Below, piece by piece: positions 18,757 to 28,984 of a stretch of DNA of 30,305 bases. Every line of letters starts with the position of its first letter. Position 1 is the stretch's first letter. Position numbers and translations under genes: made by a program. This DNA is from Neolentinus lepideus HHB14362 ss-1 (Eukaryota > Basidiomycota > Agaricomycetes > Gloeophyllales > Gloeophyllaceae): assembly GCA_001632425.1 (NCBI GenBank), contig KV425616.1, positions 121,417-151,721 on the forward strand, written 5' to 3'. The notes under the pieces were generated by a model. The model saw only the letters and a program-made list of their open reading frames with translations. It was not told where the DNA came from and searched no databases.

Positions 18757-21341
18757 ATGTCCGACATCCAGCGCGACATACGGCGTCCCCTTCTCTTCGA
18801 GTGCGCCTGGGAGGTCGCGAATAAAGTCGGTGGAATCTACACCGTCATCAAGACCAAGGTTCCTGTCACCGTCTCAGAGTTTGGCGACAGGTACTGTCTT
18901 ATTGGCCCTTTGAGCTACAAGACGGCTCCAATGGAGGTCGAGGCGGAGGAACCCACAGATCCGGACTTCGCTGCCGCCCTAGACGCGATGCGGTCGAAAG
19001 GTGTAAAAGCCTTGTACGGACGCTGGCTAATTGAAGGCGCGCCTCGAGTTTTGTTATTTGATACTGGGAGTCAGTATTCAATGTTGGACGAGTGGAAGGG
19101 CGATCTCTGGAATCTGGCGGGTATCCCTACCCCTCCTAATGACCACGAGACGAACGAGACGGTGGTTTTCGGTTACATGGTTGCATGGTTCCTTGGCGAG
19201 GTGTGTTATCATTCTCTTCATTATTTTGTCCTTCAATCGAACATCACATCCAGTACGTCTCCCGCCAACTACATACAGCCGTCATCGCGCACTTCCACGA
19301 ATGGCAAGCCGGCCTCGCCATCCCCTTATGTCGGAAACGGCACATCGACGTCACCACAGTCTTCACAACGCACGCCACCCTCCTCGGTCGCTACCTCTGT
19401 GCCGGCTCTGTCGACTTTTACAACAACCTGCAGTACTTTGACGTGGATCACGAGGCCGGCAAGCGCGGCATCTACCACCGTTACTGTATCGAGCGCTCCT
19501 CCGCACACTGCGCCGATGTCTTCACCACCGTCTCACACATCACAGCGTATGAGTCCGAGCACTTACTCAAGCGCAAGCCAGACGGTGTTCTGCCGAACGG
19601 TCTCAACGTCGTCAAGTTCCAGGCTATGCACGAATTCCAGAATCTTCACCAGACCGCAAAGCAGAAGATCCACGAATTTGTGCGCGGCCACTTCTACGGA
19701 CATTTCGATTTCGACTTGGATAATACTCTCTATGTGCGTATACAGTTATTCTCGGATCTTGCTTTCGCGGCTAAGATCCGAGATTAGATGTTCACCGCGG
19801 GTCGGTACGAGTATCGGAACAAGGGTGTCGATATGTTCATAGAATCTCTAGCGCGTAAGTGTATCCCTGAGCTTTCGAGAATGACCTTAGTAACATGTTC
19901 ACGTGCAGGGCTCAACTACCGACTGCAGAAGTCCAATTCGAAAATGACTGTCGTCGCATTTATCATCATGCCCGCTGCAACGTCATCATACACGATTGAA
20001 GCGCTGAAGGGCCAGGCCGTCACGAAACAGCTCCGAGACACTGTAACCGAAATCCAGAACCGTGTCGGTCAGCGGTTATTCGACCATGCAATGCGATCGA
20101 ACGGGTGGGTTACTCCATCCTACTAACCTTAATGGCAATCACTCACTATAATCCCCTAGCGAACACGGCACAATACCAACGCCGGACGACCTCCTTTCAG
20201 ATGAAGACAAGGTGTTGTTGAAGCGGCGCATCTTTGCACTCAAGCGCAACTCGCTCCCGCCCGTGACAACGCACAATATGCTCGACGATGCGAACGACCC
20301 GATCCTTAACCAGATCCGGCGCGTGCAGCTGTTCAACCACGGGCACGACCGGGTGAAGATAGTATTCCACCCCGACTTCTTGAATTCGAATAACCCAATT
20401 CTTGGCTTGGACTACGAGGAGTTCGTCAGAGGGTGCCATTTGGGCGTGTTTCCTAGCTACTATGAGCCGTGGGGGTATACACCGGCGGAATGTACGGTGG
20501 TGAGTGCCCCTTTAGATGACGTTATGTGTGCTTTGTGCTGAGAGTTGTCTAGATGGGTATTCCCTCTATCACGACCAATCTGTCCGGCTTCGGTTGTTTC
20601 ATGCAAGACTTAATTGAGCACCCGGAGGACGAGGGATGCTATATCATTGACCGGCGCATGCAGTCTGTGGAGGACTCGGTCAACTCGCTCACGAACTGCA
20701 TGTTCGGCTTCGTCAACAAGACAAAGCGGCAGCGCATCAACCAACGGAACCGCGTCGAGCGCCTTAGCCCATTGCTCGACTGGAAGAACCTAGGGATGGA
20801 GTACAGCAAGGCGAGGCAGCTGGCACTGCGTCGCGCGTATCCAGACGCGTTTTATGGGAATGAGGAGGAGGAGTTTGATTTCGGCGCCGGGATCGATAGG
20901 ATGATGCCCTCTGTGCCGCCGAGCCCGAGGTTCAGAGCGTCCGGGATTGCGACTCCGGGGGATATTGGGACGTTAACGGAAGAGGTGGGTGCAGAGGGAT
21001 AGGCCTGGATAAGCTACTCACTTGACGTCCTTAGATGGAGCGCCTGAAGACGAGCGACTACCGTGGGTTCAACTGGCCGTCGAGTCAGGATGACGAAGAC
21101 GAGGGGTATCCGTTGTACGTGTATTTTCGGTGGTCTTTCTGAGGCGTCCTGATTGATTTCGTCTTCGCCTAGCCCGCTCGTCATGAAAGTCCGGTCGCGA
21201 ACCAGTTCGATCGTGTCCGGCGCGAGCACACCTGGGGGTGGCGCGTTCAAGAGCCTGACGGAGAACGACCTGCGCAAGGCGGACGCTGTGCTGAGCTATG
21301 TTGGCGAGGGTCATGTTAATGGCGTGAACGGGAATCACTAG
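18757..21341 (+). CDS. GSY1: Glycogen [starch] synthase (GT3 family)
   Basis: Extends glycogen by transferring glucose from UDP-glucose to alpha-1,4 chain ends; cytosolic, primed by glycogenin. Exons: 18757-19200, 19254-19733, 19788-19854, 19909-20104, 20160-20499, 20553-20984, 21035-21114, 21173-21341; phases agree, 735 aa (yeast Gsy about 705). Motifs: [16 protein letters not shown] near the N-terminus (sugar-nucleotide loop), [51 protein letters not shown] with the E498-x7-E506 pair, [14 protein letters not shown]. The Arg-rich allosteric helix that binds glucose-6-phosphate in this family is present ([17 protein letters not shown]). The C-terminal tail has SP/TP sites ([16 protein letters not shown]) like the inhibitory phosphosites of yeast Gsy2. 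Start: first in-frame ATG before the conserved domain; the frame is open upstream but only from GTG. Confidence 0.97.
19750..19783 (+). other. Perfect hairpin inside glycogen synthase intron 2
   Basis: The 54-nt intron 19734-19787 holds an 11-bp perfect inverted repeat, TCTCGGATCTT (19750-19760) and AAGATCCGAGA (19773-19783), with a 12-nt loop. The 3' arm overlaps the only CTAAG branch-like site and ends four bases before the exon. Confidence 0.85.
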
Positions 21342-22202
21342 GACCAACTTAACGACGTTGACAAGTGTAAATGAGAAATATGCACTGATTTTGATAGGAT
21401 GGATGCGACGCTGGGTGGGATGGGCAAGGCATGACGTGTTCTACGCTTGGGTCTTTCTTTGCAACCTGTGACAACCTCTACGGTACATACCTCAGTCGTA
21501 GTAAAATGTATAAAGCGAATCTTGGATCTTGAATGATAGATACGGGCTCTGTACCGTATTTTTTGTGCTATGGTGTTGATGCTATTATATTGAAACGTTC
21601 AGCGGTGCCAAGACACTCCAGTTGATCCAGATGTGGCGAGCCACGAAGGCTGGGGCACGTGACATTGTGACGGACGCGATTCATCTGCTTCTAATACCAC
21701 ACTTGAACTTGTAATAGACCGTTACATATTTTACTTAGATGATTGGTACCGTCTGCCCCCGTTGTCTTCGCTTCCCATCATTCGCTCAACTCGCCTACTC
21801 TGTCCTGTTCTCGATCATGATAACGCTCGCAGATAGGAAGGAGTCAAATAACTACCAGCGGTGCCGCTAGTACTACGAAGGGTTTGCTGAAAGAAAAGGG
21901 CCGCGTCGCTCTCCAATTTGCTCAAAATTTGCTCACGTTCCCTTCTGCGTTTGCACTAAGAATTCATGCTCCGAGTATGTTGGATTGAAGAATTAAAGCT
22001 ACGCTAAAGGAAAATCATTACAATATGTGTTTAACAGTGCATGCAGTCGCCGGAGGCTGTGAATCCCAGAAATCGGAATCGCGATGGCCGGGATAACATT
22101 CACGCTGATAAGATACGCGCCACCTGCCCCCGCTGCTCTGCTCGCTGACAACGACTGCTGGTACCTCTTTGTAGTGGCGAGAACAGCGAACAGACTCGAA
22201 TA
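21342..22202. other. Intergenic region, glycogen synthase / aldehyde dehydrogenase
   Basis: 861 bp holding the glycogen synthase 3' UTR and the aldehyde dehydrogenase promoter. No reading frame with family resemblance, no RNA gene and no clear repeat was seen. CpG content here is still normal. Confidence 0.5.
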
Positions 22203-25183
22203 ATGGCCTCCTTCTCAACCACAGAACAAACTACTATATCCCCACATACCCAGCAGCCGCTTGTTACGCGCACCTATCCGAGTCAGGGTGAGGTCGACGC
22301 TGCGATCCGGAGGGCCAGGGAGGCGCAGGTTAAATGGAGGGAGGTATCACTGGATGAAAGAGTAAAGATCGGAGAGAGGTTTATGGTGCGTACGCGTTCA
22401 TACGGGGCTGATCTACTGCACTTTTGTTTGATTGAGGCGAGAGGGAGAGGATCAGGATTGATGGAGCGATACGATCTTGTTTTAGGTGTTGTGAGAGATG
22501 GTAGAGTTGGGTACTGATTGTCGAAATGATAGGAAGAGTTCAAGAAGATGAGCGATGAGATCCTGCTCGAGTTGACAATGCAGATAGGGAGGTGCGTGAT
22601 CCCATATCCTCTTCCACACTTCTTCCTCTTCTGCACTTCACTCTCATTCTCGCTTCCTCCCCACTCGCCCCTTCACCCACTCTGTCTCTGAACTCACTGA
22701 TTGTGTCAACAGACCCGTGTCGCAAACCCCAGGCGAGATCCGCGGTTTCCTCGACCGCGCGTCGTACATGCTCTCCATTGCCAAGTCTTCTCTGGCGGAC
22801 GTTTCGCTCAAGGATACCGACAAGCCTGGGTTTAGGCGATGGATCAAGAGAGTGCCGCTGGGGGTTGTGTTAGTTGTGGCGCCGTGGAAGTAAGCATCCA
22901 TAGTCGTATTCCATTCACCCCGCGTACTGACACCTTTCCTCCATTAGCTACCCGTATCTCGTCTCCGTCAACTCCGTCCTCCCGGCTATTATCGCTGGGA
23001 ACACCGTCCTCCTCAAGCCGTCCCCTCAGACGCCGCTCACGGCTGAACGTTTCGCGACTGCCTTGCATCGTGCGGGTGTGCCGGAGGATGCTGTTCAGGT
23101 GCGTAACTCCCTCTATCTTCCATACGTTCTCTTGCTAACTCTTTTACTGACCCTCCCTTCTCTCTTACCCTTCATTGACTATTTGTTCCATAGGTCTGTA
23201 CTTTCTCCCAACTCTATTCCCCTGTCTCTCAGTTCTAATTTCTAATAACCCCAAATTAGGTCCTTCACCTCCCTCCCGCCTTAACCTCTTTTGCCGCATC
23301 ACACCCGCTGGTCGACTTCGTGAGCTTCACGGGCAGCGTAGAAGGTGGGCTTGCGGTGCAGAAGGCCGCGCTGGAGGCGACGAGCAGCGGGTTTAAGGGG
23401 GTTGCATTGGAGGTGCGTTTACATTCTTATATCTTACTCGGAGTGGATGGATGTGTGCTGATTGTTCATGTTTATTGAAATTCGATACTAGCTGGGTGGC
23501 AAGGACCCAGCCTATGTGAGGGCAGACGCGGATCTCGATTATACTGCCGGCGAAGTAGTTGATGGTGCGTCGCCTCCCCTTTCGCTCATTCCTCCCTACG
23601 AGTCCCCCATTCTCATGCTCCATTGTACTTCATCTCTCCTCACTCATTTTCCTTTCCTCTCCTCCGTACCCAACTCAAACTTGCGAACCCGGCACCGATT
23701 CGAACTTATCAGGCGCATTCTTCAACTCGGGTCAATCATGCTGCGCAATCGAGGTCTGTTCTCGTCCTTGCTCTGCCTCACTCCCTTCTCAACTGGCAAT
23801 TGACGAGCCCCGCATGCTTTTAGCGCGTGTACGTTCACGAGTTGGTATACAACAAGTTTGTCGATAAAGTAGTCGCACTCGTCAAGAGATACACTCTTGG
23901 CGATCCGACCCTCCCGAACACCACGCTGGGCCCCGTCGTGTCTGTGACGAGCGCGGAGAAGATACGAAAGCAGGTTGAGGCGGCTGGTGGGTGCTTCATC
24001 CTCCCGCGCTATGCTATGTATCTTTCTCCATATCCTCTTGCTCATCTACACTACCTCCTTACTCAATGTTGTCCTTTATCACTAAATCCGATTTTCCATG
24101 AAACTCACCCTCCGTGCGGTGTTCAGTAAAAGCAGGTGCCAAAGTGCTCATCTCGGAAGAGCTCTTCCCCGCTGCTAAGCCGTAAACCATCCTCCTCCCT
24201 GCCTTTCGATCATTTGCTAATTCAAGGCAATAGAGGCACAACCTATGTCTCACCGCAGGTGTTGGTTGACGTGGATCATAGTGCGTCTTATGTGATTCGA
24301 TCCGCAGTGGACAGAGCTGACAACAGCATACTTTGGTGGACATAGCTATGGAAGTGATGACGGTATGCAACAGGACAGGTATGTATTGAGCATTAATGGA
24401 TTGTTGGATGTGTAGGAAGAAACATTTGGGCCTGTGGTTGGCATTCAGAAGGTGTGTCTTCCTCTCTTGTCTCTGATCCACCTCCTCTCACCTTCCCCTC
24501 CTCCGATCATTTCCCAAACTCGACCCGAACTAGGTATCCTCCGATGAAGAAGCTGTCGCCCTGATGAACGACTCGCGCTATGGGCTCACGGCGTCGGTTT
24601 GGACAAAAGATGAAGATGCATTCCTGCGGATTGAAGATAAGCTTGAGACAGGGACAGTGTTCCTCAACCGGTAAATATTTCTCTTCTGCATTTGACCAAG
24701 TGGTGCTGGATTGTGATTGTCTTTGTGGGTCCTCGTGGCTGTCCTCGCTGTATTCTGTTTCATGGTGTTTGCTGTTTCCATCTTCCCGGGTGGCCCCCCC
24801 GTGCCGAGTTGTGTTTCCTTAGCCACACAGCTGTGGACATGATTGCCATTTTGGCAGCTTCAGTCTTTGGATGGTTCCTCAACCATGCCATGATTTCCTC
24901 TGGTGTGGCCATTACTCAATGCATTCATTTCCATCTTACTCTGTGCTGTGTTCCTTTTCTTTTCTTATGAACTAACTTTCCTCGTAGGTGTGACTACCTT
25001 GACCCAGCACTTGCCTGGACAGGTGTAAAAGACAGTGGGCGTGGGGTCAGTCTCAGCAAGTTTGGTGTGTGACTGCAGTCTTTTTCCTCTTGTTCTCTGT
25101 ATCCTGATGTTCTATATTGTAATGCAGGGTATGATCAACTTACCAGAGCCAAATCTGTGCATATGAAGATTGTCACTTCATAA
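22203..25183 (+). CDS. NAD(P)-dependent aldehyde dehydrogenase
   Basis: Oxidises an aldehyde to the acid; the substrate cannot be told from sequence. Exons: 22203-22385, 22533-22591, 22713-22889, 22948-23098, 23260-23412, 23492-23564, 23713-23753, 23824-23986, 24127-24181, 24234-24280, 24346-24362, 24416-24451, 24534-24670, 24988-25064, 25128-25183; all phases agree, 474 aa, normal for the superfamily. Motifs: VVAPWNYPYLVSVNS (Asn stabilising the oxyanion), GNTVLLKPSPQTP (cofactor), SFTGSVEGG, VALELGGKDP (general base E241), FFNSGQSCCAIE (nucleophile C275), EETFGPVVGIQKV, LMNDSRYGLTASVWT, GVKDSGRG. No organelle signal is visible. Exon 11 is 17 nt. The last two exons are CpG-poor like the repeat block to the right, and intron 13 (24671-24987) is 317 nt, twice any other here. 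Confidence 0.95.
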
Positions 25184-26577
25184 AGAGCTGGAGATTTGAT
25201 TCCGACTTGTAATATGTACAGAGGTTTAATGTACAGTGAACCACATGTGTAATGCTCCACCCTTGCTGACCACATACAGTATTGGACTGTCATGTGATGT
25301 GGGACCATCAGGTGACACAATGGCTTTCTACATGATGAGACAAGGCTTTTTCAGTTGGGAAAAAAGATGTAAATTCAGTTTATGGTATGGACAGCCTGTA
25401 TACCAAGTTTTGTTACAAACTTGATGTTAATGTCAATTTTGACTACATTGGAAACTTAATTTGAGATACATTGTGTTTCTCAGCTGTAAGATGCATTGAT
25501 TGTCAAATATATTGATCTACAACTGTAGTATGGTTTCTAAAGATAATATCTGCACTTTGAACAATGCTGTTTGGTGCTCATTTTGTCAAGCAAGTCTTAC
25601 AGTGGCAAGGGTCCCACAGAAGCTGTGCCCACACCATGAGGCATGGACACACGTGCATCATTGCTTGCAGTGTGAGAGCGACTCTTGCTTGTGGGCATGC
25701 AGGACTGCCAGTGTACACTCTCGCTTCACAATTGTGCTCAAAGGCAGTCCCTCTAGCTTTACTTAAAGTCTTATACTCCTTGTTGCTCCCCTTTGCCTTG
25801 CCATGGTGCATACAAAGTCATTGACTCAGAAAGCCCAGGAATCTTGGTCTATGGTGATATGGCCACATGTGCTCTTGGCCCAAAAAGTGCACCTTACCAG
25901 TGCTTTGACAGCTCACTGTGGTTTCCAAACATTCCATCAAAATGTCACAACTATAATATGACAAAACACTAGCCTCTTGCTGAAACCCCCACCACATCAC
26001 AACACTTTTTGCCAACTCTTCTGACCCTGCACAATAGTTTCTGACACCCCACTACTGAATATCCACAGATGGGGAGCACCAAACCCTAGGCTGAGTGCTG
26101 CCAAAGCACACACCACAGTCATGTGAGCAATAGAGGGACAAATGGAGGGACAAATGTTTGCTGCCACCCATGCATGTGCACAGAGCTGTGGACGGGAGTT
26201 GCTGACATGCACTAATAGTGGAGTGGTGGAGTAAAGGCCACACATCTTTCTTAGGTGATGGGTGAAGTTAGCACCCTTGATCCATGCCAGTGGCTGCAGG
26301 AGTGCTCATGTGGTGGAAAGGTGTGTTCAAGCAAAATGTGAGTATTTTCGAGATTGAGGGCTGTTAGTGTTGGCCCAGAGTTATGGGTTGCAAGTTGGTG
26401 GGATATCCAATGGTGGAGCATAAGGAGGTATTGGATTCAGGCAGTGGCTTCTAGTATCAATTCTGCATATTTAAGTAGTAGGAGTGCTGTACTAGTAGGA
26501 CAAGAAGTAGATCCCCAAAACATCCTTCCTCACCCATCCACATTAGCAGATCAGAAGGCCCCACAAGTGGCTTCATT

Positions 26578-26647
26578 TCCATTCAGTTGAGTCAGAAATG
26601 GCCCATGTGCCTTCCATTCCATTGAGTCAGGAAGGGCCCATATGCCT
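26578..26647. repeat. 35-bp imperfect tandem duplication
   Basis: Copies at 26578-26612 and 26613-26647 share TCCATTC, TTGAGTCAG, GGCCCAT and TGCCT blocks at the same spacing. Confidence 0.8.
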
Positions 26648-27470
26648 TCTGTCCAGTGAGCTGCTAGTCAGTTCCCTTTATCCCCCTTTTCTTCCTCTTC
26701 AATGCTACAGTGCCCTCTACCCCCAGCTTTGTTCTTTTGAGTTCTGCAAGCCATTCACCATCTCCACACCTCCACTTCCTTGTTTTCCCTAGCATGTCTT
26801 TTCCCCCTAGTCCACCTTCAATGTGCAGTCATCACAGGCTAGTTTCCACCACCCTACTGTTGGATTTCAAATTTTGGTGCAAGTTTGCAAGCTCACTTGT
26901 GGTCATGGGGGGGCACTGGAGGTGCCCATATTGAGAAAGATAAGCAAATAGTATATAAGGCTTGTATTTACTGGATGTACCATATGTGATTGCCCTTCAG
27001 GCAACCGACCACTCGGGGCAAGTGTGTCCAATTGATTTTTGCAATATTTCTTCACAATCATGTTATCCCTAGTGGGGGGGGGGTCTAAATGCTAACCAGG
27101 CTTCTTGGGGGGCAGCCAGAAGCCCACCACTTGCTGCACTCACTGAATGTTGTGTCATATGCTAAAATATCTGTTGTTTGTCAATACTATGCTGGCTAGG
27201 ACAAGCCACTACCCTATGCCATGCCACAACCACCATGTTCTTGCCACTGACACATTGACTGTATACCCGCTGCTGGGGCTGAATCCACCACCACTCATTA
27301 TCATTGCCACCACTGTGTCCCCGCGGTTGCTGTCCACCCATTTTTATTGTCATTGTCATGAATTGCCTGCTCAAGGGCTGAAGCCCAGTCAAAACTGGAT
27401 GGATTCCCCCCCATTACAGGTATATTCCCACATTTTCCCAGCCTTTCTGCTCCACATGGCTAATTTAATT

Positions 27471-27519
27471 GCTCGCAAAGGAAAAGTCACCCCATAATGG
27501 GAGATTTGCCTTTGCGAGC
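27471..27519. repeat. Inverted repeat / hairpin
   Basis: GCTCGCAAAGG (27471-27481) is matched by CCTTTGCGAGC (27509-27519). The pairing continues imperfectly inward through AAAAGTCACCCCAT against AATGGGAGATTTG. It keeps CpGs in an otherwise CpG-poor block and is flanked on the left by TAATTTAATT. Confidence 0.75.
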
Positions 27520-27724
27520 CTTTCCCTCCCTTTAGAATTACAGCATGTACCATATAGCACATACTTTTAATTGATTGCAATCTTTTTTAATGGGTGACAA
27601 TGTAATAATTCTGACAACCAGTATTTTGTATACACATCCATTGCCAGTATTTAAAAACACATTACAGGTATTGCTATCAATTATCAGACAATAAACTCAC
27701 CACACACTGCCATCACGCTACTAC

Positions 27725-27870
27725 ACCCATTCCCAATGATTCCCAGCCTATCCTGACCATTCCCATCCTATCCCGACCATTCCCAATGATTCCCGACAAT
27801 TCCCCCCCTCCCCCAGCTCATCCCTAGCACTGCTCTACCCCTCCACATCCCCCCCCTCCATCCCCCTCAT
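27725..27870. repeat. Low-complexity pyrimidine tract with ATTCCC repeats
   Basis: ATTCCC/TATCCC words recur every 7-20 bases. CCATTCCCAATGATTCCC occurs at 27728 and again 50 bases later at 27778, and a C-rich run follows. Confidence 0.75.
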
Positions 27871-28039
27871 CCCAACCTCACTCCTACTATGACCATTGTG
27901 CTGTCGAGATGACCAGTAGCACGTGCTAGAGTCGACGATCCTGTACAAGTTTGAAACAAGTATCAGTGAGAATATTGAAACATAATTCCCTTTACTTACC
28001 CCATCTAAACTTTGTACTCCTTTGCCTTGTTCCTCCCCC

Positions 28040-28927
28040 TCAATTTGTTAGTTGTCTAGGTGAGAGATAACATCAGTATCTTGTATCAACTTCTCATAAG
28101 CGACTTACCCCGTCTGCCCCACCTGCTGCCCTTGACATTGCTGTAGCACGGTTGCTATAGCCCTAGTGTGATCAGTTAGACAGATGATGCGCAAAGCAAT
28201 GAATGAGCCATGTATTTTCTTAACATCATCTGGCAATTCCTTCCACATTTTCCTGAACTGGGCATCAGTCACATTGCCCTTGTTGAACTGCTCCTTCTGA
28301 AACAGCTGCCTGAGACATTTGAGTGAATATTAGAACCTTGAATCATATATATGCAAGTATCACTTACTTTGCTGTCCTTGTGTCCTTTGGCATCTCAACC
28401 AGTTTCCCCTGCAGCTTCCTCAATGTCCCACCCTCCGAGTTATCTCCAGCAGGCTGTGCGATTTCACTTGATGTCATCGCCATGGTTGACGGAGTCAGCA
28501 CAGTCGATGGAGTGTGAGTGTCAGGTGCAGTCGCCAGAGTCAGCATGGTTGAAGTGCCGGGCACAGTCAAGGGGTGAGCACGGAGGGAGTGGGCACAGTC
28601 AATGGAGTGAGAGTGTCAGGCACAGTCGCAGGCACGGTCGAGGGAGTGGGTGCAGAGGGAGTGGGTGCAGTCAAGGAAGCAAGCGTGGTTGAAATGTCAC
28701 ATGCAGTCGAAGTGTCACACATGGAGAGAGTGGGCACAGTTGAAGTGTGCATGGTCAAGGGTGTGATTGTGGTCAAGGGAGTGGGCACAGTCAAAGTGTC
28801 ATGTGTGGAGGGAGTGGGCGTGGTCGAGGGTGCATACGTGGTCGAAGTGTCATGTGTGGAGGGAGTGGGCACAGTGGATGGAGCAAGCGTGGTGGATGGA
28901 GCAAGCATGGTGGAGGGAGGAGTGCCG
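28040..28927 (-). pseudogene. Thr/Pro-repeat reading frame with frameshift, probably 3' part of the neighbouring hypothetical gene
   Basis: Exon 28368-28927 reads as a Thr/Ser/Pro repeat (units such as VPTPSTHDTST and APSTTLAPST) until a stop at 28567-28569. The same style of sequence then continues in another frame (VPGTSTMLTLATAPDTHTPS), so one base has been lost or gained near the G run at 28571-28574 (C run on the coding strand). After a GTAAGT donor the next exon, 28109-28309, encodes LFQKEQFNKGNVTDAQFRKM and an Ile/Leu-rich segment; its 3' end again meets GTAAGT. The true C-terminus is unresolved: one acceptor gives a stop at 28040-28042. The frame can be joined to the upstream frame by an intron 28928-28985 with a CTGAC branch site, though its donor (GTAATT) is weak. 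No function is recognised. Broken gene or sequencing error in a homopolymer are both possible. Confidence 0.45.
28500..28925. repeat. Coding-type minisatellite, Thr/Pro/Ser units
   Basis: On the plus strand, words such as GGAGTGGGCACAGTC, GAAGTGTCATGTGTGGAGG and GGTGGATGGAGCAAGC recur with spacing in multiples of 3. They give degenerate amino-acid repeats on the minus strand. Confidence 0.75.
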
Positions 28928-28984
28928 CTACATCATAATGTTGTCAGCTAGCATACAAAATCCTGAAGAAATTCAAGGAAATTA

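Larger units (their letters stand above)
24810..28100. other. CpG-depleted, repeat-like DNA without intact genes
   Basis: Apart from the last two aldehyde dehydrogenase exons I see no supported coding region. Most 60-base lines contain no CpG, while TG and CA are abundant, the pattern left by deamination of methylated cytosines. Frames of up to about 115 codons occur on both strands but show no transposase, reverse transcriptase, integrase or helicase motif. A TATATAAGG-like site lies near 26950, and a G run at 27074-27083. This may be degraded transposon sequence; I could not find matching long terminal repeats or target-site duplications. Confidence 0.6.

Noticed and set aside
25200..28000. 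Possible retrotransposon or Helitron
   Set aside because: No reverse transcriptase, integrase, Rep or helicase motif, no paired long terminal repeats and no primer-binding site could be found by eye; only the CpG-poor composition supports repeat origin.
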